64,000 bases of DNA from Leptospira saintgironsiae (GCF_002811765.1 NZ_NPDR01000005.1:124001-188000); one strand, 5' to 3'; shown: positions 54,042 to 63,416, counted from the stretch's first letter. Notes: a model not told the origin generated them from the sequence alone. Numbers and translations: made by a program.

Positions 54042-55331
54042 ATGTATAGAAAAGGGTCTGATCATGGATTACTTTGGATTTTTGCAGTTGCACTTTTACT
54101 GATTGTTTTTATAAAACCGAAAGATAACGGCAGTTCTTACAATTCTTATTTTAAAGATCTGAATTCAGAACTCAAACAAAATGGTCCAGGAAAACCGATT
54201 GTACTTCTCGATATGGATCGTTTGGACTCCAATCTAAAACTTCTAAAAGAAAAAATTAAACCGCCTTTATCATACAGAGTAGTAGTAAAATCCCTTCCTT
54301 CTTTAGATTTGCTTAAGTATATCGTAGCCGCAACAGGTTCCAAAAGACTGATGGTATTTCATTCTGGAGACATCATCATGTTATTGAATGATCCAGAATT
54401 CCAAAAGTTTGATATTCTTTTGGGAAAACCGATGCCGATCTCTGCTTTGGAAAATATATATTCTAAAACCAAAAAAGAGAATTTTCAAAATGTACAATGG
54501 TTGTTGGATACTTCTAATCGTGTAGAGCAATACTTAGATTTTGCAAAGGAGAAGGATGTAAAATTAAAATTAAGTTTAGAGATAGATATAGGATTGCATA
54601 GAGGAGGATTTTCGAAACCAGAAGATTCTCTTTCTGCGTTGGAACTTCTACACACGAATCCTAAAAACATAGAACTTTCTGGGTATATGGGATACGAACC
54701 ACATGTTGCTTCTGTTCCTGTGATTTTTGGGGATAAGATCTCCGCTATGGAAAAATCACTGCAAAACTCATTAGATAAATATTCTAATTTTGTAAAACTG
54801 GGAAAGGAGAAGTTCCCGAATTTATTCCAGAAAGAACTAGTATTCAATGGGGGAGGAAGTAAAACTTACAGCTTCTATCAAAAAAATCCTGGAGTAGTTA
54901 ATGATGTGTCTTTGGGTTCTGCTTTGGTAAAACCTACTGATTTTGATGTAGAAAGTTTAGAAGAGCATAGTCCAGCAGTATTTATAGCAACTCCGGTTTT
55001 GAAAAAAATAGAAGGGACAAAGATCCCATTTTTAGAATCCTTATCATTCCTATTTCCACTTTGGAATCCGAACCAAGAGGTAACTTATTTCATTTATGGA
55101 GGAGCATTCTCTGCCAAAAAAGAATCTCCTAAAGGTCTTGAAGACAATTCTCTATTTGGAACAAGTACCAACCAAAGTATTCTAAACGGATCCAAAGCAA
55201 CTGCATTGGAACCTGATGATTATGTATTTTTTAGGCCTACTCAAAGTGAAAAGGTAATGGCGGAGATGGGAGATATCCATCTGGTTCGTTTTGGCAAATT
55301 GATAGGGACTTGGAAAACTTTTATCAATTAA
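54042..55331 (+). CDS. Membrane-anchored fold-type III PLP enzyme (alanine racemase N-terminal/DSD1-like)
   Basis: The 429-residue protein begins with one transmembrane helix (about 9-24, LLWIFAVALLLIVFI). An alanine-racemase-like TIM barrel follows: VLLDMDRLDSNLKLLKEK (about 54-71), the PLP lysine in RVVVKSLPSLDLL (about 79-91) and IDIGLHRGGF (about 181-190). The C-terminal part holds the D-threonine aldolase/D-serine dehydratase-like domain. The N-terminal anchor is unusual for the family and suggests a location at the inner membrane, either face. Substrate is probably a D-amino or hydroxy-amino acid. GAAGGAG precedes the ATG. Confidence 0.82.
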   Translation: MYRKGSDHGLLWIFAVALLLIVFIKPKDNGSSYNSYFKDLNSELKQNGPGKPIVLLDMDRLDSNLKLLKEKIKPPLSYRVVVKSLPSLDLLKYIVAATGSKRLMVFHSGDIIMLLNDPEFQKFDILLGKPMPISALENIYSKTKKENFQNVQWLLDTSNRVEQYLDFAKEKDVKLKLSLEIDIGLHRGGFSKPEDSLSALELLHTNPKNIELSGYMGYEPHVASVPVIFGDKISAMEKSLQNSLDKYSNFVKLGKEKFPNLFQKELVFNGGGSKTYSFYQKNPGVVNDVSLGSALVKPTDFDVESLEEHSPAVFIATPVLKKIEGTKIPFLESLSFLFPLWNPNQEVTYFIYGGAFSAKKESPKGLEDNSLFGTSTNQSILNGSKATALEPDDYVFFRPTQSEKVMAEMGDIHLVRFGKLIGTWKTFIN

Positions 55332-55380
55332 GATAGAACGTCTAATTCCTAAAATAGTGCTTGGAAAAACTCCTTATTTA

Positions 55381-56793
55381 ATGAAAGAACAAACTCTCTC
55401 GAATAAAACCATGGTTGGTTATGCTTCCGCAGAAGTGGGGATCACTGCTGTAGAAACTATGGCCCAGATCTATCTTCTAGATTTTTATGTTTCTACAGTT
55501 GGATTAAAACCTTCTCTCTTTGGTTTGGCTATGCTGATCGCGATTTTATGGGATGCGATCAGTGATCCAATTATGGGATACATTTCGGATCGAACTAGTT
55601 TCGCAAATGGAAGAAGAAGACCTTATATTTTAATTGGTGGATTATTACTCGGGTTAGGGGCTTATTTTCTTTTTACTCCCCCAGAGTTAGAAACCCAAAG
55701 TCTTAAGTTTTTATATCTGGTAATCACTTACTTTCTAACGAATACATTTATGACAATGATCGCAGTCCCTCATATTAGTTTAGGAGGAGAGATCGGTCAT
55801 ACATCCGTAGAAAGAAATAAGATCTTTGGTTGGAGATTATTTTTTGCGAATATAGGTCTTTTATCAGGGTTATTACTTCCTGCAATTTGGGTTTCTGCAG
55901 GAAAAGATGGATTTAGTTCCAGAAGCTTTTCTTCTGGGAGTATTTGGGTCTTGCTCTGTTTTGTATCTTATTTTTCTTATACTTTTACGAAGGGTAGAGA
56001 TTTTCCGTATCAAGGATCCGAGACAAAACCGAATTCTTTCGGAGAGAATGTTTTATCCTTTTTACAATCCGCTCGTTTTATATTAAAAAATCGTTATTTT
56101 CTTCCGCTTCTTTTGGCGTTCATAGTAGCGACTGCTGCTAGGACTTTAAATTCTTCCTTGGGACTTTTGTATTATAAGGAAAGATTACTTCTTGAAGACT
56201 CTCAAGTTGTGATACGTATACTTCTTCCTTTCGTATTCTTTCTTACTATTTCAATTCCACTTTGGGTGTACTTGGCAAAAAGATTCGGCAAAAAGCGTCC
56301 TGCGTTTTGGGGGAGTTTTTTACTCGGAGTTCTGACAATCATCTTATATCCTATCTTACCCCAAGGATCTTATGAGGCTCCTTTGATTGCAGCATTTCTT
56401 GGCGGAATATTTGCAGGGTCCATTCTTCTTTTCGATTCATTGGTGGCAGATGTGGTGGATTATGATGAACTTTTGACTGGAGAGAAAAGAGAAGGTGCTT
56501 ATTTCGGATTCTGGAAGATGGCAACAAAGATAATCAGAGCGCTCGGGTTTGCATTTTTAGGATTTTTATTAGAAGCAATCGGATACCAAGCAGGAGCGGA
56601 AACTCAAAATCCAGAGCTTGGTTGGAGAATAACTTTAATATTTGGACCCATTGTAGGAAGTTTATTTGTTATAGCTTCTTTGGTGTTTACTAGAATGGAG
56701 CTGACTTCAGAAGTTCATGCAAAAATACAGGAACTTCTATCAAGAAAAAAGAATATTCAAAAAAGAAGAAGTTCCGGCGCTTCCGCCGGATAA
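55381..56793 (+). CDS. GPH-family (MelB-like) cation-coupled symporter
   Basis: The 470-residue protein has twelve transmembrane helices. The glycoside-pentoside-hexuronide family signature is clear: LWDAISDPIMGYISDRT with RRPYILIG directly after (about 48-80). Further motifs are PHISLGGEIG and FDSLVADVVDYDELLTG with EGAYFGFW. I prefer the ATG at 55381; a GTG at 55357 would add eight residues. Members import sugars or other solutes with Na+ or H+. The gene ends 4 bp before the convergent recombinase stop. Confidence 0.85.
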   Translation: MKEQTLSNKTMVGYASAEVGITAVETMAQIYLLDFYVSTVGLKPSLFGLAMLIAILWDAISDPIMGYISDRTSFANGRRRPYILIGGLLLGLGAYFLFTPPELETQSLKFLYLVITYFLTNTFMTMIAVPHISLGGEIGHTSVERNKIFGWRLFFANIGLLSGLLLPAIWVSAGKDGFSSRSFSSGSIWVLLCFVSYFSYTFTKGRDFPYQGSETKPNSFGENVLSFLQSARFILKNRYFLPLLLAFIVATAARTLNSSLGLLYYKERLLLEDSQVVIRILLPFVFFLTISIPLWVYLAKRFGKKRPAFWGSFLLGVLTIILYPILPQGSYEAPLIAAFLGGIFAGSILLFDSLVADVVDYDELLTGEKREGAYFGFWKMATKIIRALGFAFLGFLLEAIGYQAGAETQNPELGWRITLIFGPIVGSLFVIASLVFTRMELTSEVHAKIQELLSRKKNIQKRRSSGASAG

Positions 56794-56797
56794 GTTT

Positions 56798-57691
56798 TTA
56801 GTATTTATACTTCTTCTTAATTTCTTTTAAAGCGTCTTGGATATGTTTTTGTCTGACTTGAGGCCTTAGATTCTTGCGGATCGGAAGATAACTTTCCGTG
56901 GTCGCAAGACTTTTGTGCCCTAAAAACTCTCTGATATCTTCTAAACTTTTTCCTTCAGCCAATTGGTGGATTGCTCTACTATGTCTGAGAGTAAATAAAG
57001 TCACTTGGGCCTTGATCCCTGCATACTTTGCCAGATCCCCAACTAAACGTTCTACGTTCCTGGAAGTTAAATGAGTACCTTGGTATTTGCCCGGAAACAA
57101 ATAAGAGCTTTTCTCAGTTCCTACTTCCTTTTCGAACTTCTTCAAGATCTTTTGTAATTCTCCGTCCATCAAAACGGTTCTGTTTTGAGTAGGGATAGGA
57201 GAGTCTACTTTGATCGTCTTTTTAGAAAGATCAAATTGTCCCCACTTCAAACGAATGATCTCTCCCACTCGTAAACCTGCATAATAGGCTAACGCGCAAA
57301 GAAGATGGGACCTAGGAGACTCGGATGCTGTCTCCAAAAGGAGTGAAATCTCTTTCTGGTTCAGAACCTTAGGGGTTTTATATTCCCTGGCAGGTCTTCT
57401 GAAGTCTTCGAATACATTCATATCCAGAACTTCTTCAAAAAACATTTTTAAAGAACTTATGTTTATCTGGATCGTGGAAGAAGAAACCTTCTTCTTCCTT
57501 AAATATTCTATGTACTTTTCGATATCCTTTGTAACTACTTTTTCCGCGGGTTTGTCCGCGAACAAAAGAAAGTCCAAATTATATCTTAGGTAAGTGTATT
57601 CGGTCGCCTTTTTATAATTTCTTTGCCGAATTACCTTTACTAGTTTCTCGAAGGAAGACTTATTCTTCTTCGGGACCTCCGTATCTATCAT
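56798..57691 (-). CDS. Tyrosine recombinase (Xer/phage-integrase family) with altered catalytic residues
   Basis: The 297-residue protein has an N-terminal SAM-like core-binding domain (about 12-92) and a catalytic domain (about 105-285). Present are Arg141 in AGLRVGEI, Arg236 in TLRHSRA, His259 in FLGHKS and the nucleophile Tyr268 in TTESYLPI. The first histidine of the HxLRH motif is Phe233 (LFTLRH). The usual beta2-beta3 lysine hairpin (GKGxKER in XerD) is replaced by SPIPTQNRT, with no lysine. The length is normal. There is no phage or element context. It could be a chromosomal recombinase with unusual chemistry. Confidence 0.85.
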   Translation of the reverse strand: MIDTEVPKKNKSSFEKLVKVIRQRNYKKATEYTYLRYNLDFLLFADKPAEKVVTKDIEKYIEYLRKKKVSSSTIQINISSLKMFFEEVLDMNVFEDFRRPAREYKTPKVLNQKEISLLLETASESPRSHLLCALAYYAGLRVGEIIRLKWGQFDLSKKTIKVDSPIPTQNRTVLMDGELQKILKKFEKEVGTEKSSYLFPGKYQGTHLTSRNVERLVGDLAKYAGIKAQVTLFTLRHSRAIHQLAEGKSLEDIREFLGHKSLATTESYLPIRKNLRPQVRQKHIQDALKEIKKKYKY

Positions 57692-57766
57692 CTCGGACCT
57701 CTAGTACTAACTGTATCATTTTTATTTTTTGTGTATCCGGATGTTCTAAAAGTCCGTGTCGCGATT

Positions 57767-57782
57767 TGTTGGAGTTCCAACA
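57767..57782. repeat. Palindrome TGTTGGAGTTCCAACA
   Basis: Seven-base arms around a 2-bp centre, in the gap upstream of the recombinase gene. It resembles a short palindrome type (TGTnGGAryTCCnACA) that I recall as dispersed in Leptospira genomes; a related copy lies at 59954-59967. Confidence 0.5.
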
Positions 57783-57859
57783 TCGGGTTTGAAACTATTT
57801 AGAATGATATTTTTCTCATCCGGTTATAACGAAGGTTCTAATTCCATTAGAATATCGTA

Positions 57860-57887
57860 AAGATATTTATGATTTTCATAATATCTT
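57860..57887. repeat. 28-bp AT-rich near-palindrome upstream of the recombinase gene
   Basis: AAGATAT-T-TATGA (57860-57872) pairs with TCATAATATCTT (57876-57887) with a single bulged T and a 3-bp centre. The length and AT-rich arms are like Xer-type core sites, but the sequence does not match the classical dif consensus. An operator is equally possible. Confidence 0.45.
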
Positions 57888-57895
57888 AAAAATTT

Positions 57896-57923
57896 GGGCG
57901 TTTAAGGAAAGGGCAGAACGCCC
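57896..57923 (-). terminator. Rho-independent terminator of the cheD-HDOD-aroK operon
   Basis: GGGCGTT (57896-57902) and AACGCCC (57917-57923) form a 7-bp GC-rich stem with a 14-base loop. On the minus strand it is followed by AAATTTTT. It lies 9 bp after the shikimate kinase stop. Confidence 0.7.
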
Positions 57924-57931
57924 GATTTGTA

Positions 57932-58471
57932 TTAGACCCAGCCGGATCTGCGTAGGATTTCCTCGCAAACTTCTTCAGTACTGCGGTCATCTAAGGCAAT
58001 CTGGATATCCGAATGTGCTCTGTACTGAGGTAGTCTGGATTCTAAAATTGTTTTGTAAGATAGGACGCTACTTAAAGGAGGGCGGGTAGGATCATTCTGG
58101 ATTTTCTCTACTAAGTATTCAGATTTTCTGGATAAAGAGATCACAAATGCAGTTTCTTTCAGTATATTGATCTTTCTCTCACTTACAATCTCCTTACTTG
58201 AATCGTCTTGGTCGAATAATATCCCACCACCACAATCTAAGATCAGATTTTGAGAGCCTGAAATTTGTTTTAGGATTTGGAATTCTAGGTCGCGGAAAGG
58301 TTTCCAATTTCCTGAATGCGATTTTACGAAGTCCGGGATGGACACTCCGCCTGTCAGGTAGACAGCTATCATGTCAGTAGAGATTACAGGTTTGCCTGTG
58401 AGTTTGGAAAGTTTGCGGGAGATTTTAGATTTTCCGACACCTCTAGGGCCGATCAGGGCAATGTTTTTCAA
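57932..58471 (-). CDS. aroK: Shikimate kinase
   Basis: The 179-residue protein has the P-loop GPRGVGKS (about 8-15), an early acidic STD (about 31-33), GGGI (about 81-84, shikimate-binding) and RPPL with a downstream ESRLPQYR (about 143-150). These are the shikimate kinase landmarks. It phosphorylates the 3-hydroxyl of shikimate in aromatic amino-acid synthesis. The substrate-binding arginine usually at position 58 lies in NWKPFRDLE. The start overlaps the HDOD gene stop by 4 bp, an unusual pairing for a biosynthetic gene. Confidence 0.85.
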   Translation of the reverse strand: MKNIALIGPRGVGKSKISRKLSKLTGKPVISTDMIAVYLTGGVSIPDFVKSHSGNWKPFRDLEFQILKQISGSQNLILDCGGGILFDQDDSSKEIVSERKINILKETAFVISLSRKSEYLVEKIQNDPTRPPLSSVLSYKTILESRLPQYRAHSDIQIALDDRSTEEVCEEILRRSGWV

Positions 58472-59319
58472 ACCGAGATCAACTCTTCGATATGTTTAGC
58501 CATCTCCGGTAAAAGAGTGTAGTACATTTGCAGATCTCCCTCTGTCACACCTACGTTTTGTAAGGCTTTAGAAGAGAGTGGAAATTTCAAACCGCCTATG
58601 TCAATTCCCATTCCACCTAGGATCACGATACAATTTGCGATATGTACGATAGAAACTAACTCAGGGAACTGAGTAGCTTTTTCAGGTTCAGTATAATATC
58701 TGGCTACTTCTATCAATTCCTCAGGGAAATTCCATTTTTCCAAAAGTTTTGCGCCTGTCTCCTGGTGAGTGTATCCAAAAAACTTAGCTTCCAAGTCGGT
58801 ATAAGGTCCTTGGTAAGTTTGTAGTTCAGTTCTGAATTGCATAAGAACTGTAGGAAAGAACTCAGCCAGGATCACTTTTCCAATATTATGAAGAAGTCCC
58901 GCAGTAAATACTACGTCCTTATCCACTTTTAGTTTTTTCTGGACTGCGATCCTTTTGGCAAGTTCAGCTACGATCAAAGAATGGATCCAGTTGGATTCCC
59001 CATCTACCTGATAACCTTTCAGTTCTTTCTTAAGAATACCTTTGGTTTCATTTAATAGAATGATTTCTTGTACCGTTTTAATTCCAAGAGTCATCAAGGA
59101 TTCTTGTACAGTTTTTACGGGTTTAGCAGGGCGAAAATATGCGGAGTTGGAAAGTTTGATCACTGCAGCAGTAAGTCCAGGATCTTTGGAAATTTCCTTG
59201 GCTAGGTCTGCGATGACTACATCTGGCTTTCCTACCATCTCCATTACTTTACTTACTACGGAGGAGATCTTAGGAAGCTGGGCTTCGTTTTCAAAAAGTT
59301 GATCTATCTTTTCTTTCAT
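58468..59319 (-). CDS. HDOD-domain signalling protein
   Basis: The 283-residue protein is one HDOD domain (about 15-210) with [15 protein letters not shown] at the start, [16 protein letters not shown] (about 48-63) and [13 protein letters not shown] (about 145-157). The usual HD catalytic pair is replaced, as normal in HDOD. Such proteins act as scaffolds in chemotaxis, motility or c-di-GMP pathways, without known enzymatic activity. The gene starts 4 bp after the cheD stop, which suggests a chemotaxis-related role. Confidence 0.88.
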   Translation of the reverse strand: MKEKIDQLFENEAQLPKISSVVSKVMEMVGKPDVVIADLAKEISKDPGLTAAVIKLSNSAYFRPAKPVKTVQESLMTLGIKTVQEIILLNETKGILKKELKGYQVDGESNWIHSLIVAELAKRIAVQKKLKVDKDVVFTAGLLHNIGKVILAEFFPTVLMQFRTELQTYQGPYTDLEAKFFGYTHQETGAKLLEKWNFPEELIEVARYYTEPEKATQFPELVSIVHIANCIVILGGMGIDIGGLKFPLSSKALQNVGVTEGDLQMYYTLLPEMAKHIEELISV

Positions 59320-59323
59320 TCCG

Positions 59324-59830
59324 TTACCTGACCTTATAAAGGTACTTTTCGAATCCGCCCTTCTTTAGAAGGATCCTGCCATCATCCAAATAGAGACTGA
59401 TCGTTCTGCCTTCATGGCCACCGACGTCTTCCACTAGTAACGTTATTTTTTCTTTATCTAAAAATTCTTTTGCGACACTTACGTTCAAGTCGCCAATGTT
59501 CTGTAGGAAACTTGAGTTCATTCCTTTGAACATGGACGCTCCTCCGAATAGACGAGCGTAATATTCTCCCTTACCGCAGCCTAACTCAGTCATTCTCTTT
59601 ACCAATTCTGGAAGAGCGGTCTCTGCGTATTTATGGGGATTTTTGGAGGAATCTTTTCCAGAAGGATCTTTGGCGAGCATGATATGGGCCATGGCTCCTA
59701 CCTTCTTTTCCGGAGAATAGAAAACGACTCCGATACAGGAACCTAATGTGGTGCGGATCATTGAAGGGGACTGGCCTCCTTGGATATCCGCTATCCCGAC
59801 GTTTATAGTTTTTACGTCTTTATTGAGCAT
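59324..59830 (-). CDS. cheD: Chemoreceptor glutamine deamidase CheD
   Basis: The 168-residue protein has the CheD catalytic Cys32 in TTLGSCIGV, His49 in GAMAHIML and nearby Thr27/Thr28. The Cys-His spacing of 17 equals that of the T. maritima enzyme. [10 protein letters not shown] and the GGHEGRTI loop are also typical. It deamidates glutamines of methyl-accepting chemotaxis proteins and, through CheC or CheY-P, feeds back on adaptation. It leads a three-gene unit with the HDOD protein and shikimate kinase. Confidence 0.95.
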   Translation of the reverse strand: MLNKDVKTINVGIADIQGGQSPSMIRTTLGSCIGVVFYSPEKKVGAMAHIMLAKDPSGKDSSKNPHKYAETALPELVKRMTELGCGKGEYYARLFGGASMFKGMNSSFLQNIGDLNVSVAKEFLDKEKITLLVEDVGGHEGRTISLYLDDGRILLKKGGFEKYLYKVR

Positions 59831-59953
59831 ACTTTCTGTCAGTAATAACCGGGTAGTATTTTAGGATCATCCAAGTTCCTTCAAATCTTTTTTACCGGAA
59901 ATTTCACCGGACCGGAATCGAATTATGTGACGATTTAACCTTCTAAAAATCTC

Positions 59954-59967
59954 GTAGGAATTCCTAC
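59954..59967. repeat. 14-bp perfect palindrome GTAGGAATTCCTAC
   Basis: Perfect palindrome in the gap between the divergent cheD and TraB genes. It is related to the palindrome at 57767-57782. It may be a dispersed element or an operator. Confidence 0.5.
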
Positions 59968-60041
59968 TCTTTTTGGAAAAATAGAGTTTCATATCATCCA
60001 GCATAAAGGAAACTGTATGTAAAGAAAGGAATTTGTATCTC

Positions 60042-61238
60042 TTGCAAACAATCGCCTCCTCAGAACCGATCCGCACCTTGGAATTAAATGGTTCCCAGAT
60101 CATTATTTTGGGAACGGCTCATATCAGCCAAAAAAGTATAGATGAAGTTGAAAGGATTATCCAAGAAGAAAAACCGGACACGGTCTGTGTGGAACTTTGT
60201 GCTTCCAGAATGAGATCCGTTCAGGATCCGGATCATTGGAAAAAATTAGATATTTTCAAAGTGTTTAAGGAAAGAAAGATGTGGCTCCTTCTTTCCAGCC
60301 TAATCCTTTCTTCTTTTCAGAAAAAACTAGGTTACGGAAACATTCGTCCTGGTGACGAGATGAGAAAAGCGATCGAAGAAGGAAATAAGATCCACGCTAA
60401 GATCGTTCCAGTTGACCGCGAGATTTCCACTACTCTCAAAAGAGCGTGGTGGAATGTAGGTTTCTGGAGTAGAATGATGTTATTCTCTACCTTGGTAAGT
60501 TCACTTATCGTTAAAGAAGAGATCTCTCCTGAAAAAATAGAAGAGATGAAATCTGATGATGTTCTCAAGGATCTATTCTCTCAACTTCCTTCCAGATACC
60601 AATCAGTTAAAAATGTGATCATAGATGAAAGAGATGAATATCTCGCACAAAGGATCAGACAACAGGCTGCAGTAGGTAAGAAAATTTTCGCAGTAGTTGG
60701 TGCTGGGCATTTAGAAGGTATCATAAACCATATCGTAGAGGATAAGGATATCGATCATTTGGATATCCAACCTGTTAAAGGTTTTTGGGATCGAGTTCGT
60801 CCTTTATTATTCCCTGCAATTATTATCTCTGCTTTCACCGCTCTTTATTGGTTCGGTGGAAAAGAAGAAGGCCAAGAATTCCTGATTAGATGGATACTTG
60901 TTAAAGGAACACTTGCTGCAATCGGTGCAATCATTGCACTTGCGCATCCAGTTTCTATTATTCTTGCATTTATCGCAGCTCCAATCGGGAATTTTAATCC
61001 AATCATCAAGCCGGGCTGGGTAGCAGCATTATCAGAATCCTGGTTTAGAAAACCATTGGTAGAAGATTTCGAAAAATTGGGAGAAGATACAGAAACTTTC
61101 AGCGGATATTGGAAGAACAAAGTAACTCGTATCTTCTTAGTATTTATGCTCCCACAGATTGGAAGTAGCATCGGGACTTTTATAGTGTCCAAACAGATTT
61201 TTGATAAAATCATAAAATTTGTAGGCGCTTTTTTCTAA
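60042..61238 (+). CDS. TraB/PrgY-family membrane protein
   Basis: I prefer the TTG at 60042 (398 residues) because AAAGGA lies 11 bp upstream; a TTG at 60033 is too close to it. The N-terminal TraB/GumN-like domain has ILGTAHISQKSIDEV (about 22-36), VCVELCASRM (about 48-57), VPVDREISTTLKRAW (about 125-139) and the GAGHLEGI motif (about 218-225). The C-terminal third has four hydrophobic helices. The family includes enterococcal TraB/PrgY, which limit pheromone activity, and may be peptidase-like. The function in spirochaetes is unknown. Confidence 0.85.
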   Translation: MQTIASSEPIRTLELNGSQIIILGTAHISQKSIDEVERIIQEEKPDTVCVELCASRMRSVQDPDHWKKLDIFKVFKERKMWLLLSSLILSSFQKKLGYGNIRPGDEMRKAIEEGNKIHAKIVPVDREISTTLKRAWWNVGFWSRMMLFSTLVSSLIVKEEISPEKIEEMKSDDVLKDLFSQLPSRYQSVKNVIIDERDEYLAQRIRQQAAVGKKIFAVVGAGHLEGIINHIVEDKDIDHLDIQPVKGFWDRVRPLLFPAIIISAFTALYWFGGKEEGQEFLIRWILVKGTLAAIGAIIALAHPVSIILAFIAAPIGNFNPIIKPGWVAALSESWFRKPLVEDFEKLGEDTETFSGYWKNKVTRIFLVFMLPQIGSSIGTFIVSKQIFDKIIKFVGAFF

Positions 61239-61261
61239 AATTTGCATACGATTTGTAGCCC

Positions 61262-63403
61262 ATGCGAAAGGAAATCAAGACTCGATCTATAATCTTATCT
61301 AGTTTTCTTTTGATGATCTTCTTCTCTTTTCCAATTTGGGGAGAAGGTCAGGTCTATGAAAAAAAAGACCGTTTCTTTTTAGAAGAGAAGATGGACGGTG
61401 CTTCTCTTCTTCCTTATCTTTCCGTCTATCAAGATGAAACCGGAAAAAAGTCTTTTAAAGAAGTATTAAAAATATTCGATCAAGGCGGATCTGAAAAGAT
61501 CTTCCAAAACAGTTTAGGATATTCTAAATCTGCAATCTGGGTTCGTCTTCGCACAGAAAACCAAACGAACAAAACCGCAGATTGGATCTTAGAAATAGAT
61601 TATGCTCTTTTAGATTTTGTGGATCTATATGCAGGAAGAGTTTCCGATTCTGCGACCAATCATTCGGGAGATCTAAGAGAATTCGGCACACGTCCAATCG
61701 AACATAGAAATTTTGTTTACCCCTTTTCAGATGAGCCTGGTTCTAAAAGAGAGATCTATTTTAGGATCGCAAGTTCCAGCTCTATTCTTTTACCTTTTCT
61801 GGCATTTTCCAAAAACGAATTTATAGAGCATACTTTTACAGAACAACTTGCACTTGGATTGTATTACGGCTCCATGCTGATCATGGTGGTTTATAATCTA
61901 TTTTTGTTATTTTCTACCAAGGATAAAAGTTATCTATATTACGTTATTTATATATTAACTTATATACTCTTTCAATTTACATTGAACGGTCTATCTTTCC
62001 AATATTTGTGGAGAAGTTCCGTTCTATGGGCAAATTACAGTCTGCCGTTTTCCATTTTTTCAGTGATCTTAACGGCGGGCGCATTCAGTAGATCTTTTTT
62101 GAATGCTCCTGAATACACTCCTAAAACCTCCAAATTGTATTATTTACTTTTTACTCTTAGTTTTGGTGGAATGATCTCCACTCTGTTCATTTGGGAATAT
62201 AGAACTGCGATCATGAGTAGCCTAGTTCTCATGTTTTTCACTCTAGGGTTTTTGATCTCTAACGGGATCCAATGTCTGCTAGCAGGAAGAAGAGAGGCAA
62301 AATACTTCCTATTCGCTTGGTCATCTTTTTTATTCTTTAGTTTTCTATTCGGATTAAAATCTTTCGGGATACTTCCAAATAACTTTTTCACTCTTTGGGG
62401 AATACAAGTAGGTTCAGTGATGGAAGTAAGCCTTCTATCCTTGGGACTAGCAGATAGGATCAAAAGATTATCTGATCAATTAAAACAAAGGGTAGAAGAG
62501 CTCGGAAATATCCGAAACTACGCAGAAGAGTCGGAAGCAAAATACAGAAGTTTATTCGAAGTGGAAGAAGACTTTCTATTCTCCTTGGACCAAAACTGGA
62601 ATATTCTAGCGGCGAACAGATCTGTCTCCAAACATATAGGATTCAAGCCGCATGAAGTGATCGGCAAAAATTTTATGGAGCTGATCTACAAGGCGGGAGA
62701 ATTACAGGACGCGTACAAAAAATTATACGTATTAGAAAAGTTGGAAGAACTTGCTTCTGAAGGAAAACCAGTTCGATTCTTAGGCGAATTCCTACAGAAA
62801 TATTTGAGGGAACCAAAAGAGCTTCAAGTTCAATTTCAGATCTTGGAATATGAGGGACAAAGAGAAATTTTAGGAAGAGCTTATGAGCCTGACCAAGACT
62901 TGATGTCTAGATATGTAGATGATGAGAAGACAGTCTACTCTGCGAATAATTACCTACAGAATGCAGAGCTTCTTAGCCAAAGAATGACTGCAAACTTATA
63001 CAGATTTGTGGATCCAAGCACGATTACCGCAATGAGAAACTGCTTAAGAGAAATGATCATCAACGCAATCGAACATGGAAACTTGAATATCAGTTTTGAA
63101 GAAAAAACAAGAGCCATGTCCGAGGGAAATTATTTTAGATTCGTTCAAGAAAGACAGAAGGACCCTTATTATAAATCTAAAAAAGTAAAGGTAGAATATT
63201 CACTTTCCAGAGATAGGATAGGTGTCAGGATCACTGACGAAGGAAAAGGATTCAACCATGCTAGATTACAAAAAAGCAGTATGGAAAAATTGAATTCGGA
63301 AGGTATTACTCATGGGCGAGGGCTCACGCTTACTTTAGCCACATTCGATCTGGTGAAATTTAATAGTCCTGGAAATCAAGTCACATTAGTTAAATATTTT
63401 TAA
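61262..63403 (+). CDS. 7TMR-DISM-PAS protein with an RsbW/SpoIIAB-like ATPase domain
   Basis: The 713-residue protein has a signal peptide (about 1-28), a 7TMR-DISMED2-like extracytoplasmic domain (about 30-185), seven transmembrane helices (about 195-400), a coiled-coil linker, a PAS domain (about 425-545) and a C-terminal HATPase domain (about 585-713). The ATPase has the N-box REMIINAIEHGN, ITDEGKGFN and THGRGLTL, but no phosphoacceptor His domain precedes it. This is the architecture of a serine-kinase/anti-sigma-like module rather than a histidine kinase. It could be the counterpart of the SpoIIE phosphatases in this window. Confidence 0.85.
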   Translation: MRKEIKTRSIILSSFLLMIFFSFPIWGEGQVYEKKDRFFLEEKMDGASLLPYLSVYQDETGKKSFKEVLKIFDQGGSEKIFQNSLGYSKSAIWVRLRTENQTNKTADWILEIDYALLDFVDLYAGRVSDSATNHSGDLREFGTRPIEHRNFVYPFSDEPGSKREIYFRIASSSSILLPFLAFSKNEFIEHTFTEQLALGLYYGSMLIMVVYNLFLLFSTKDKSYLYYVIYILTYILFQFTLNGLSFQYLWRSSVLWANYSLPFSIFSVILTAGAFSRSFLNAPEYTPKTSKLYYLLFTLSFGGMISTLFIWEYRTAIMSSLVLMFFTLGFLISNGIQCLLAGRREAKYFLFAWSSFLFFSFLFGLKSFGILPNNFFTLWGIQVGSVMEVSLLSLGLADRIKRLSDQLKQRVEELGNIRNYAEESEAKYRSLFEVEEDFLFSLDQNWNILAANRSVSKHIGFKPHEVIGKNFMELIYKAGELQDAYKKLYVLEKLEELASEGKPVRFLGEFLQKYLREPKELQVQFQILEYEGQREILGRAYEPDQDLMSRYVDDEKTVYSANNYLQNAELLSQRMTANLYRFVDPSTITAMRNCLREMIINAIEHGNLNISFEEKTRAMSEGNYFRFVQERQKDPYYKSKKVKVEYSLSRDRIGVRITDEGKGFNHARLQKSSMEKLNSEGITHGRGLTLTLATFDLVKFNSPGNQVTLVKYF

Positions 63404-63416
63404 TATAGGCGGGAAA

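Noticed and set aside
59867..60103. Minus-strand 78-codon frame
   Set aside because: It overlaps the start of the TraB gene, has no ribosome-binding site and low-complexity basic composition.
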